The notes under the pieces: model-generated
Seen by the model: the letters and a program-made list of their open reading frames with translations, nothing else
Databases searched by the model: none
Told to the model about the DNA's origin: nothing
NCBI GenBank assembly: GCA_903907665.1
Contig: CAIVOW010000155.1
Location: forward strand, 1-6,437
Direction of reading: 5' to 3'
DNA: 6,437 nucleotides
Origin: an uncultured Actinomycetes bacterium
Lineage (GTDB): Bacteria; Actinomycetota; Actinomycetes; Nanopelagicales; Nanopelagicaceae
Shown here: one piece after another, positions 1 to 6,437 of the stretch
Layout of the letters: every line of letters begins with the position of its first letter
How positions within the stretch are numbered: position 1 is the first letter of the stretch
Program-made: the position numbers and the translations under genes

Positions 1-2
1 TC

Positions 3-1121
3 AATGCAAGTCGTCATTCCAATGATTTACTTATTCTTGGAGCATTCGTTGAGGTTTGGTTGGCTAAAGAAGGTCACGATGGCCAAGTTGGAATTAATTT
101 CCTTGAGAAAATTCAAATGGGAACAGCTGCTGGAATCTTAGGCGCGATAATCGCAAATGTTGATTACGTCATTATGGGCGCCGGAATTCCACGTGAAATT
201 CCACGATTCATCAGAGAGATTTCGCAAAAGCAGTCGAGTTTTATTACGATTGATATTGTTAATGGAGTATCACAGCGCATTACGATCGATCCTGCTGATT
301 TTATCGATGTATCTAAAGTTAATTTTAATCGCCCGATGTTTTTAGCAATCATCATTAGCGACATCCTTGCTGCCTACTTAGCTAGAGATGAATCAAGCCG
401 CCCAGATGGATTTATTATTGAAGGACCTTCGGCGGGTGGCCATAACGCTCCGCCACGAGGAAAAATAGAATACGACTCAGAGAATGAACCAATTTACGGT
501 CCTCGAGATCTAGCTAATCTAGAAAAAATGCAGAAGTATGGATATCCATATTGGCTTGCAGGAGGTTTTGGCGCCCGCGGTAAGTTGAAAGATGCATTAG
601 CGCTTGGCGCAGCAGGCGTTCAAGTTGGAACACTATTTGCACTCTGCAGTGATTCTGGATTTACAGATGGTATTAGAAACCAAATTTTAGATTCCTTACG
701 CGATGGAACCTTTGAAATTCATACAGATATGAAGGCTTCGCCAACTGGCTTCCCTATCAAAATTGTTACTCTGCCAGGAACGACGGCACTTCCAGAAGTT
801 TTTGCAGCCCGTCCAAAGCTTTGCGATATGGGATACCTACGAGAGCCAATTGCGCTTAAAAGCGGCCGCGTAGATTATCGGTGCCCAAGTGAGCCAGAAA
901 TTCCTTATTTGAAAAAGGATGGCACGATTGAGGAAACTGTTGGTCGTAAATGTTTATGTAATGGTCTTTTTTCTAATATTGGATTAGGTCAACATCGTCG
1001 TGATGGATATGAGGAAGCCCCTATCGTGACTCTAGGTTCTGATGTAGATGGATGTCGCGAACTGCTCAAGGATTTTCCAGGAGGCTGGGACGCAGCTCAA
1101 GCCATGGACTTCATCGCCTAA
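3..1121 (+). CDS. Nitronate monooxygenase / 2-nitropropane dioxygenase family flavoprotein (5' partial)
   Basis: The reading frame is open from the left edge, so the start codon lies upstream. The TTG at position 60 is internal, because family-like sequence precedes it. The visible 372 residues look like the bulk of a TIM-barrel FMN enzyme that oxidises alkyl nitronates to carbonyl compounds and nitrite. Seen: VGINFLEKIQM and DYVIMGAGIPREIP near the left end; an EGPSAGGHNAP segment whose His (visible residue 147) sits where the family has its conserved AGGH histidine; then WLAGGFGARGKLKDALALGA followed by VQVGTLF, the usual FMN-phosphate glycine region. The C-terminal tail, from about visible residue 285, carries DYRCPSEPE and GRKCLCNGL cysteine motifs, which I associate with a longer actinobacterial-type subfamily of roughly 450-470 residues. 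The true substrate is unknown, and many members are misnamed. The next gene begins about 50 bases downstream on the same strand; no clear terminator separates them. Confidence 0.85.
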   Translation, partial: NASRHSNDLLILGAFVEVWLAKEGHDGQVGINFLEKIQMGTAAGILGAIIANVDYVIMGAGIPREIPRFIREISQKQSSFITIDIVNGVSQRITIDPADFIDVSKVNFNRPMFLAIIISDILAAYLARDESSRPDGFIIEGPSAGGHNAPPRGKIEYDSENEPIYGPRDLANLEKMQKYGYPYWLAGGFGARGKLKDALALGAAGVQVGTLFALCSDSGFTDGIRNQILDSLRDGTFEIHTDMKASPTGFPIKIVTLPGTTALPEVFAARPKLCDMGYLREPIALKSGRVDYRCPSEPEIPYLKKDGTIEETVGRKCLCNGLFSNIGLGQHRRDGYEEAPIVTLGSDVDGCRELLKDFPGGWDAAQAMDFIA

Positions 1122-1170
1122 ATTCAGAGTATTCTAAAAGCATGCGTGGGAATCTTCTCGAGAAATTGTA
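1122..1170. other. Short intergenic gap with a 10-base perfect palindrome
   Basis: This gap holds TTCTCGAGAA at 1155-1164, a perfect 10-base palindrome. It is flanked by AAT (1151-1153) and ATT (1165-1167), which extend the symmetry if one base (C1154) is bulged. It has no loop and no following T-run, so it is not a convincing terminator. A TATTCT hexamer at 1130-1135 fits the loose actinobacterial TANNNT -10 pattern, but no -35 is evident. The palindrome could be an operator for the acyltransferase gene or chance. Confidence 0.25.
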
Positions 1171-2958
1171 TTGCTTAGTAATTTGATGAGAAAAGATATC
1201 CAAGCCTTACGGGGCTTTTCTATTTTAGTAGTTCTTCTTTATCATGCCCAATTTGGTTGGCTTCGTGGCGGGTTTTTAGGTGTAGACATATTTTTTGTAA
1301 TTTCTGGCTTTGTAATAACAACCAAGCTAATGCAGGGTGAGGGTTCTTTTGGTACCCAGCTTAAAGAGTTCTATCTTCGCAGAGCAAAGAGAATTCTTCC
1401 GGCTAGCCTACTTGTTACTTTCTTAACTGCCATATTCGCGATATTTTTTCTGCCTGCAATCTCGCGTAGTCGCTTTTCAATCGAAGCCCTTTCCTCAGCT
1501 CTATTCGCCGCGAACATAAATTTTGCGAGAGTAGGAAATGATTACCTCAATCAAGCCCTAGATCCTTCACCATATTTGCACTACTGGTCACTTGGAGTTG
1601 AGGAACAGTTCTATCTGTTATGGCCCATTCTTTTCTTAGCCATTTATCGAAAGAAAAAGAAGTGGATTTTACCAACTCTGCTTGGAACCGCGGTCTTTGG
1701 GATTTGGTATACCTCTATAAGCCCAGTTCATTCTTTCTATCTTCCATTTTCCCGATTTTGGGAATTTTTTGCTGGGATTTTTCTGGCGATGAGTCCACAA
1801 ATTTCGATACCTAAATCATTTCATAAAGTGACTTCAGCGGTGGGATGGCTTCTCATTACCTTTTCAGTTCTGTGGGTTACGGTCAACGATCAAACACCGG
1901 GATATACGACTCTTATTGCTGTATTTGGGGCGATGCTCATCCTGGTAGCAAAAGTGGAAGTAAAACCTCAATTTGTGCTTCCGCTGCTTGGCGATTATTC
2001 ATTTTCTTTGTATCTGGTCCATTGGCCGATTGTTGTTTATTTCCTCGATCATAATACAAAGCTTTCCAACCAAAATAGAATTGAAATTGTTCTTATTTCT
2101 ATCGTACTTTCAATCCTACTTACGCAATTTATAGAAAAGCCATTTCGTTTTAAGAAACGATATAGCTTATCCTTACAAAAATGGGCGATTGTAGTTTTGG
2201 TGGGAGCTTTCCTCAGCTTTGGAGTACTAGAAGCAAGTGCAAAAATTATAAATACCAATATTAAAATCGATATCTCAACTCCGATTACTTACCGCGATGG
2301 ATGCCATCTTTCATTTGGGGTAGCGTGGCCAATTAAGCCTTGTACCTACGGGAATTTATCTAGTAAGACTGAAATTATTTTGGCTGGTGACTCACATGCA
2401 GCACAATGGTTCCCCGCTTTAGAGAAAATTGCTATTGAAAGAAAATGGAAGCTAGTAAATCTTACGAAGTCATCTTGCCCTGCAGTTATTCTAGAAACGA
2501 CTCGAAATGGAAAGTTTGATTCCTCGTGTGCAATTTGGCAGATAAAGCTAATTACCAAAATTAATGCTGATAAACCTGCACTTGTAGTTCTCTCGGATTA
2601 CACCGAATATAAATATCCGCTACGGCAAGGTGTGGGTAGTTATGAATCACAGTGGATCACTGGGCTAACTAAATTTTTATCCCAAATTCACTCACCGGTT
2701 CTCTTTTTAGGTGATACGCCTAAGCCAACTAGCGTGATTGGGAACTTCACTTTGACGCGCAGCCCAACGACGCAAATGACTAGAGCGCTCGTTCAAAGAT
2801 TGGGAGCTACATACGTTGATACCTCTACATGGCTTTGCGGGAAAAAGTGTTCTAGTACCTTCTTGGGAGCCAATACATATCGCGATCTCTCCCACATAAG
2901 TGTTACGACCGCCATTAACCTCTCAAAGCGCTTGCAAGCGGTAATTGTGCTCCCGTGA
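1171..2958 (+). CDS. OafA-type membrane O-acyltransferase with C-terminal SGNH domain
   Basis: Likely moves acyl (typically acetyl) groups across the membrane and onto a cell-surface polysaccharide, glycan or peptidoglycan-like acceptor. The first ~355 of 595 residues are an acyltransferase-3 domain with about 10-11 hydrophobic segments. It has the family R-X10-H motif (Arg14, His25 in IQALRGFSILVVLLYHA), FLGVDIFFVISGF (35-47), HYWSLGVEEQFY (137-148) and YLVHWP (281-286). After a last membrane segment (~338-353) comes an SGNH hydrolase-like domain with LAGDSHA (Ser408) and the closing DLSH (Asp572, His575), so the block I serine and the Asp/His of the triad are present. All six cysteines (378, 391, 436, 453, 556, 560) lie in this domain, as expected for an extracytoplasmic, disulfide-bonded fold. 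Start: TTG 1171 has a weak GAG 8 bases upstream; ATG 1186, giving MRKDIQALRG, has no obvious ribosome site but is equally plausible. The acceptor cannot be told from sequence. Confidence 0.9.
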   Translation: MLSNLMRKDIQALRGFSILVVLLYHAQFGWLRGGFLGVDIFFVISGFVITTKLMQGEGSFGTQLKEFYLRRAKRILPASLLVTFLTAIFAIFFLPAISRSRFSIEALSSALFAANINFARVGNDYLNQALDPSPYLHYWSLGVEEQFYLLWPILFLAIYRKKKKWILPTLLGTAVFGIWYTSISPVHSFYLPFSRFWEFFAGIFLAMSPQISIPKSFHKVTSAVGWLLITFSVLWVTVNDQTPGYTTLIAVFGAMLILVAKVEVKPQFVLPLLGDYSFSLYLVHWPIVVYFLDHNTKLSNQNRIEIVLISIVLSILLTQFIEKPFRFKKRYSLSLQKWAIVVLVGAFLSFGVLEASAKIINTNIKIDISTPITYRDGCHLSFGVAWPIKPCTYGNLSSKTEIILAGDSHAAQWFPALEKIAIERKWKLVNLTKSSCPAVILETTRNGKFDSSCAIWQIKLITKINADKPALVVLSDYTEYKYPLRQGVGSYESQWITGLTKFLSQIHSPVLFLGDTPKPTSVIGNFTLTRSPTTQMTRALVQRLGATYVDTSTWLCGKKCSSTFLGANTYRDLSHISVTTAINLSKRLQAVIVLP

Positions 2959-2992
2959 AGGGTCTTTATAGGCCAATCTCAACGGGCGAAAG

Positions 2993-3012
2993 TGGTGATG
3001 GATTAGCCACCA
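2993..3012. promoter_or_regulatory. Small inverted repeat upstream of the hydroxyproline operon (candidate operator)
   Basis: TGGTG at 2993-2997 is repeated in inverse as CACCA at 3008-3012, with a 10-base centre. It lies just upstream of the candidate -10 element, spanning where a -35 or an operator would sit. Five-base arms are short enough to arise by chance, so this is only a candidate binding site for a catabolite-responsive regulator. Confidence 0.2.
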
Positions 3013-3021
3013 AGTTCTAGT

Positions 3022-3027
3022 TATTGT
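3022..3027 (+). promoter_or_regulatory. Candidate -10 element of a leaderless promoter
   Basis: TATTGT fits the TANNNT -10 pattern common in Actinobacteria and ends 6 bases before the ATG at 3034. With that spacing transcription would start at or beside the A of the ATG, giving a leaderless mRNA. No Shine-Dalgarno-like sequence is visible upstream of this ATG, which agrees. No good -35 hexamer is seen 16-18 bases further upstream, which is common for such promoters but weakens the call. Confidence 0.4.
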
Positions 3028-3033
3028 TTGAAC

Positions 3034-3924
3034 ATGACCAATGCATGGAACGGAATTCTCACAGCTACAGCCACGCCTTTTAAGTCCGATCTTTCAGTTG
3101 ATTACGAAAAGTACGCTGACCATGTTCAATGGTTAGCAGCTAATGGAACTCAAGGCGTAATTCCAAATGGCTCGTTAGGTGAATATCAGGTACTAACTCC
3201 TGATGAGCGAATCAGGATGGTGACTACCGCAGTAGCAGCGGCACCAAAAGGTTTTCATGTTGTTCCTGGCGTTGGGGCCTATGGCGCAGGTGAATCACGT
3301 CGTTGGACTGAACAGGCGGCAGAGAATGGCGCAGCAGCAGTAATGCTTCTTCCACCAAATGCTTATCGTGCTAACGATGATGAAGTTGTCGCTCACTATA
3401 AAGAAGTAGCAAAAGTTGGCGTCCCAATCATTGCCTACAACAATCCTTTTGATACCAAAGTAGATCTAACTCCTGCGCTCGTCGGGCGAATTGCCGATGA
3501 AGTTCCAGGGGTCGTAGCAATTAAAGAATTCTCGGGTGATGTTCGAAGAATCTGGCAGATTAAAAAGGCAGCTCCTCGTATTGAGGTAATAGTTGGAGCA
3601 GATGATGTTCTTCTTGAGCTTTCGACTGCTGGAATCAGCGGATGGATTGCAGGATTTCCTAATGCGCTACCTGCTGAATCTGTAGCGCTCTATAACGCAG
3701 CAATTGCAGGGGATTATAAAACTGCAGCTCCAATGTATGCGGCGCTTCACGATCTCTTCCATTGGGATTCCCAAAAAGAATTTATTCAAGCGATCAAACT
3801 TGCGATGGATTTACTTGGTCGTTATGGCGGACCAACGCGCTTGCCACGTCTGCCACTTCCTTCTGCAGATCAAGAAAAAATTAAGCGTCAAGTTGCTGCG
3901 GTAAAGGAATATTTCGGCAAATGA
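3034..3924 (+). CDS. DapA-superfamily lyase, probable pyrroline-4-hydroxy-2-carboxylate deaminase
   Basis: A class I Schiff-base lyase of the dihydrodipicolinate synthase/N-acetylneuraminate lyase superfamily, 296 residues from ATG 3034, a normal length. Seen: ATATPF near the N-terminus, NGSLGEY (45-51) at the carboxylate-binding turn, the catalytic Tyr135 in IIAYNNP, and the Schiff-base Lys164 in VVAIKEFSG. It is unlikely to be true DapA: the Thr-Thr of GTTGE is Ser-Leu here (47-48), and the Arg five residues after the catalytic Tyr (YNVPSR in E. coli) is Asp140. Adjacency to a proline racemase family gene and an alpha-ketoglutarate semialdehyde dehydrogenase points to deamination of pyrroline-4-hydroxy-2-carboxylate to that semialdehyde in the cytoplasm. 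Alternatives are 5-dehydro-4-deoxyglucarate or 2-keto-3-deoxypentonate dehydratase, which yield the same semialdehyde. A TTG at 3028 is two codons upstream; I chose the ATG because it suits a leaderless start. Its TGA overlaps the next ATG. Confidence 0.85.
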   Translation: MTNAWNGILTATATPFKSDLSVDYEKYADHVQWLAANGTQGVIPNGSLGEYQVLTPDERIRMVTTAVAAAPKGFHVVPGVGAYGAGESRRWTEQAAENGAAAVMLLPPNAYRANDDEVVAHYKEVAKVGVPIIAYNNPFDTKVDLTPALVGRIADEVPGVVAIKEFSGDVRRIWQIKKAAPRIEVIVGADDVLLELSTAGISGWIAGFPNALPAESVALYNAAIAGDYKTAAPMYAALHDLFHWDSQKEFIQAIKLAMDLLGRYGGPTRLPRLPLPSADQEKIKRQVAAVKEYFGK

Positions 3925-4925
3925 AAGATAGCCTCAGAACTGTTACCACAATTGAAACGCATACCGAGGGAATGCCGACTCGGGTTGTGACGTCAGGGGT
4001 GGGAGAGATTCCTGGGAAAACAATGTTTGAAAAGCGTCTCTACTTTATGAAAAATCTGGACTATATCCGCGAATGGTTGATGTTTGAACCTCGCGGACAT
4101 GGCGCCATGAGTGGAGCGATTCTTCAAAAGCCAACCTTGCCCGATGCAGATTGGGGAGTCGTCTATATTGAAGTTTCTGGCTGTTTACCGATGTGTGGGC
4201 ATGGAACGATTGGTGTTGCCACTGCTTTAGTAGAAAAGAATCTAGTAAAAGTTGTTGAGCCAATTACAACGATTCGATTAGATACCCCGGCGGGCCTAGT
4301 GGTTGTTGATGTCAGCGTTAAAAATGGCCGAGCTGAGAATGTAACGATTATTAATGTGCCGTCATTTTCTTATGCTCTTGATCAGACCGTAATTGTGCCT
4401 GGACTTGGCGAACTTAAGTACGACATGGCGTATGGCGGAAATTTTTATGCCATCGTTCCTATCGAACGTGTGGGAATTGAATTTAAACGCGAAAACGGTC
4501 AGAAACTTCTAGATCTTGGTCTTCAAATATCGGATGCAATTAACGAACAAAATCGACCTGTGCATCCTGAAAATCCAGATATTGCAATTTGTCACCATAT
4601 TGATTTCATAACGCCTGGAGATAAACCGTTACATTGGAAGAATGCGATGGCGATTCATCCTGGTTGGTTTGACCGTTCACCATGCGGCACTGGAACAAGT
4701 GCGCGCCTTGCTCAAATGGTTGCACGAGGAGAATTTAAGGAAGGCGATGTTCTGATTAATGAATCCTGGATTGGTTCACACTTTGAAGGGCGGATTCAGA
4801 GTCGAACTAAAGTTGGAGAATTTGATGCAGTCATTCCGCTCATCACAGGACGTGCCTGGGTAATGGGAGAAGCTACTTGGCTATTGGATCCAGATGATCC
4901 GTTTCCAAATGGCTTTACGGTTTAA
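3921..4925 (+). CDS. Proline racemase family protein, probable 4-hydroxyproline 2-epimerase
   Basis: Cofactor-independent two-base amino-acid epimerase, 334 residues, a normal length. Seen: HTEGMPTRVV (14-23), EPRGHGAMSGA (56-66), the first catalytic cysteine Cys92 in MCGHGTIG, and the second, Cys255, in DRSPCGTGTSA. Both cysteines are present, so it should be a racemase/epimerase and not a trans-3-hydroxy-L-proline dehydratase, in which one cysteine is replaced. The C-terminal FDAVIPLITGRAWVMG also fits the family. Sequence alone does not separate proline racemase from hydroxyproline epimerase; the DapA-like and semialdehyde dehydrogenase neighbours favour conversion of trans-4-hydroxy-L-proline to cis-4-hydroxy-D-proline. 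The ATG overlaps the upstream stop as ATGA (3921-3924), suggesting translational coupling. AAGGA at 3904-3908 is a possible ribosome site, but its 12-base spacing is long. The stop lies 4 bases from the convergent dehydrogenase stop. Confidence 0.88.
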   Translation: MKDSLRTVTTIETHTEGMPTRVVTSGVGEIPGKTMFEKRLYFMKNLDYIREWLMFEPRGHGAMSGAILQKPTLPDADWGVVYIEVSGCLPMCGHGTIGVATALVEKNLVKVVEPITTIRLDTPAGLVVVDVSVKNGRAENVTIINVPSFSYALDQTVIVPGLGELKYDMAYGGNFYAIVPIERVGIEFKRENGQKLLDLGLQISDAINEQNRPVHPENPDIAICHHIDFITPGDKPLHWKNAMAIHPGWFDRSPCGTGTSARLAQMVARGEFKEGDVLINESWIGSHFEGRIQSRTKVGEFDAVIPLITGRAWVMGEATWLLDPDDPFPNGFTV

Positions 4926-4929
4926 ATCA

Positions 4930-6437
4930 CTACTTACTGCGAACTCCATTAATGAGTCGCTCTAGGTTCCATGGATTGGCATCTTGTAAAGCAGGAGGAA
5001 GATCAATCTCGCGCGCATTTTGATATGAAACGGGGCGCATAAAACGCAACATTGCATCAGACCCAATAGAAGTAGAGTCAATCGAGGATGCCGGGAATGG
5101 TCCACCGTGCTGCATAGCAGTAGTTACTGAAACGCCAGTTGGAAATCCATTCCAAATAACTCTTCCTGCAATTTCAGAAAGTTTGGCCTGCAAGGCTTTA
5201 ATATCGTCAGAATCTGCGCCATGAATCGTTGCAGTAAGTTGGCCCTCAAGTGAAGTAGCAATCTCAATAAAATCAGACTCAGCTGCACTGACTATGACAG
5301 TTGTTGGTCCAAAATGTTCCTCTAGTAACTCTGGATTTTTGGAGACAGCTACCCATGGGGCATAGAAAAATGTTGGAGTGACACCGAATCCTTCGCTTCG
5401 AGGGATTCCAGAGATCACTTTAATTTCACCTAACTTTGATAACTCTGAGATAGAGGTTGTATATCGTTGCGCAATCCCTTGATTCAGTAATGGAGCAACA
5501 GCGAGCGTTGAAAGATATTGCTCGGTTTTGGTTATAAAACTTTCAGCATGAGTCGATGAAATAACTACAAAGCCAGGCTTTGTGCAGAACTGTCCTGAAC
5601 CTAGAAGTGCTGAATCGACTACTCCTTTAACCAGATCGTCAATTCGCTCAGCCATTGCATTTTCAGTAATAAAGAGCGGATTGATCGCTCCCATCTCAGC
5701 GTAAACCGGAATTACTTTAGAGCGGGAAGCTGCAATTGTCATAAGTAATTTTCCAATAGCGCCCGATCCAGTAAATCCGATTGCTGAAATTAATGGATGG
5801 CTTGCAACAAGATGTGTTAGCTCCGGATTGTTTCCTTGGATTAACCCGAACGTATCTTTACTTAAGCCAGAGGTCTTCAGCGCACGATGAATAGCAGCGA
5901 CTACTAGTTGAGATGTCTGGGGGTGTGACGGGTGACCCTTAACAACAACAGCGTTGCCAGATGCAAGAGCGCTGGCTGCATCGTTACCAGCTGTAGAAAA
6001 TGCAAGTGGAAAATTGCTTGCGCCAAAGATGGCTACAACGCCAAGTGCTTGATTTTGTTTTCTAATATCTGGTCGAGGGCCCATTCCATATTCAGGATCT
6101 GCTTTATCAATTGTTGGGTGAATATTCCCACCAGACTCAATTGCGGTAGCAAAATGGTTCCATTGAAAAATAGTTCGCGTTAATTCGCCATTGATACGAG
6201 CTTCCGGGAGTCCTGATTCCTGGACAGTGATTGCAACAATCTGGGCCCTAACAGCTTCAAGCTCACTTCCAATATTTCTTAAAAGTTTTGCCCGCTCGAC
6301 GGGCGAGGTGCCGGCGATTGCTGATTTACTTCGCCAACTATTTTCTATAACGAGATTGACTCGGTTTTCAGGGGTATTTTCAAAATCTGGCCCGAAGGAT
6401 TCTCCGGTCTGGGGGTTAACGCTTTTGAATGTGCTCA
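4930..6437 (-). CDS. Alpha-ketoglutarate semialdehyde (2,5-dioxovalerate) dehydrogenase (5' end cut by window edge)
   Basis: Oxidises alpha-ketoglutarate semialdehyde to alpha-ketoglutarate with NAD(P)+, the last step of hydroxyproline (also glucarate and oxidative pentose) catabolism. The frame is open to the right edge. The ATG at 6084 is internal: 117 more residues of typical dehydrogenase sequence precede it, beginning STFKSVNPQTGE, the usual N-terminal strand. The visible 501 residues compare with a family length of about 510-525, so only a few are missing. Numbered from the right edge: Asn141 in GASNFP, Lys166 in VVVKGHPSHP (this family has HPxHP where classical dehydrogenases have PSE), GFTGSGAIG (220-228) for the nucleotide, Glu247 in YAEMG, and catalytic Cys284 in GQFCTKPG. 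The end, FMRPVSYQN then LQDANPWN, is also typical of this subgroup. The gene is convergent with the epimerase gene, so it needs its own promoter beyond the window. Confidence 0.92.
   Translation of the reverse strand, partial: STFKSVNPQTGESFGPDFENTPENRVNLVIENSWRSKSAIAGTSPVERAKLLRNIGSELEAVRAQIVAITVQESGLPEARINGELTRTIFQWNHFATAIESGGNIHPTIDKADPEYGMGPRPDIRKQNQALGVVAIFGASNFPLAFSTAGNDAASALASGNAVVVKGHPSHPQTSQLVVAAIHRALKTSGLSKDTFGLIQGNNPELTHLVASHPLISAIGFTGSGAIGKLLMTIAASRSKVIPVYAEMGAINPLFITENAMAERIDDLVKGVVDSALLGSGQFCTKPGFVVISSTHAESFITKTEQYLSTLAVAPLLNQGIAQRYTTSISELSKLGEIKVISGIPRSEGFGVTPTFFYAPWVAVSKNPELLEEHFGPTTVIVSAAESDFIEIATSLEGQLTATIHGADSDDIKALQAKLSEIAGRVIWNGFPTGVSVTTAMQHGGPFPASSIDSTSIGSDAMLRFMRPVSYQNAREIDLPPALQDANPWNLERLINGVRSK

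Noticed and set aside
60..62. TTG at 60 as the start of the flavoenzyme gene
   Set aside because: The same frame is open to the left edge and encodes plausible sequence before it, and the family is about 100 residues longer at the N-terminus.
1122..1170. Rho-independent terminator after the flavoenzyme gene
   Set aside because: The only dyad, TTCTCGAGAA, has no loop, is AT-rich at its ends and is not followed by a T-run.
2049..2895. Three short minus-strand open frames (60-70 codons) inside the acyltransferase gene
   Set aside because: All are antisense to a motif-supported coding region, with no ribosome site or family resemblance.
4045..4263. A 72-codon minus-strand open frame inside the epimerase gene
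   Set aside because: It is a shadow of the epimerase coding frame, including its Cys92 motif region.
3921..4925. trans-3-hydroxy-L-proline dehydratase
   Set aside because: Both active-site cysteines (92 and 255) are present; the dehydratases have one replaced, usually by Thr.
6082..6084. Methionine codon at 6084 (minus strand) as the start of the aldehyde dehydrogenase
   Set aside because: The frame continues to the window edge with recognisable dehydrogenase N-terminal sequence, including the SVNPQTGE strand, so this Met is internal.
5932..6183. An 83-codon plus-strand open frame opposite the aldehyde dehydrogenase
   Set aside because: It lies wholly antisense to a well-supported gene, is cysteine-rich in a random-looking way, and resembles no family.

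Overview
No previously undescribed system is visible in this window. It holds five protein genes of recognisable families, packed tightly, with no RNA gene, mobile element, CRISPR array or long repeat seen. Base composition looks low-to-mid 40s % GC by eye. The protein style recalls low-GC Actinobacteria such as the freshwater acI/Nanopelagicales type: an actinobacterial-looking nitronate monooxygenase, a 334-residue proline racemase family protein, a possible leaderless -10 element next to an ATG, and a possible TTG start. This taxonomic reading is inference from remembered family appearance, not a search.

Layout, left to right. (1) Positions 3-1121, + strand: the C-terminal 372 residues of a nitronate monooxygenase/2-nitropropane dioxygenase family flavoprotein whose start lies outside the window. 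(2) 1171-2958, +: a membrane acyltransferase of the OafA type, with an acyltransferase-3 membrane domain fused to an extracytoplasmic SGNH domain. (3) 3034-3924, +: a DapA-superfamily lyase that lacks the diagnostic dihydrodipicolinate synthase residues. (4) 3921-4925, +: a proline racemase family enzyme with both catalytic cysteines, overlapping gene 3 by 4 bases. (5) 4930 to the right edge, - strand: an aldehyde dehydrogenase of the alpha-ketoglutarate semialdehyde (2,5-dioxovalerate) type, nearly complete and convergent with gene 4, with only 4 bases between the two stop codons.

Genes 3-5 together match the bacterial trans-4-hydroxy-L-proline catabolic route. The epimerase makes cis-4-hydroxy-D-proline, an oxidase makes pyrroline-4-hydroxy-2-carboxylate, the DapA-like deaminase makes alpha-ketoglutarate semialdehyde, and the dehydrogenase makes alpha-ketoglutarate. 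The D-hydroxyproline oxidase step is not encoded here and is expected nearby or elsewhere in the genome. Genes 1 and 2 have no evident functional tie to this pathway.

Genes 3 and 4 form a two-gene operon, apparently with its own promoter in the 75-base gap after the acyltransferase gene. Gene 5 must be transcribed from a separate promoter beyond the right edge. No gene-free stretch exceeds about 75 bases.
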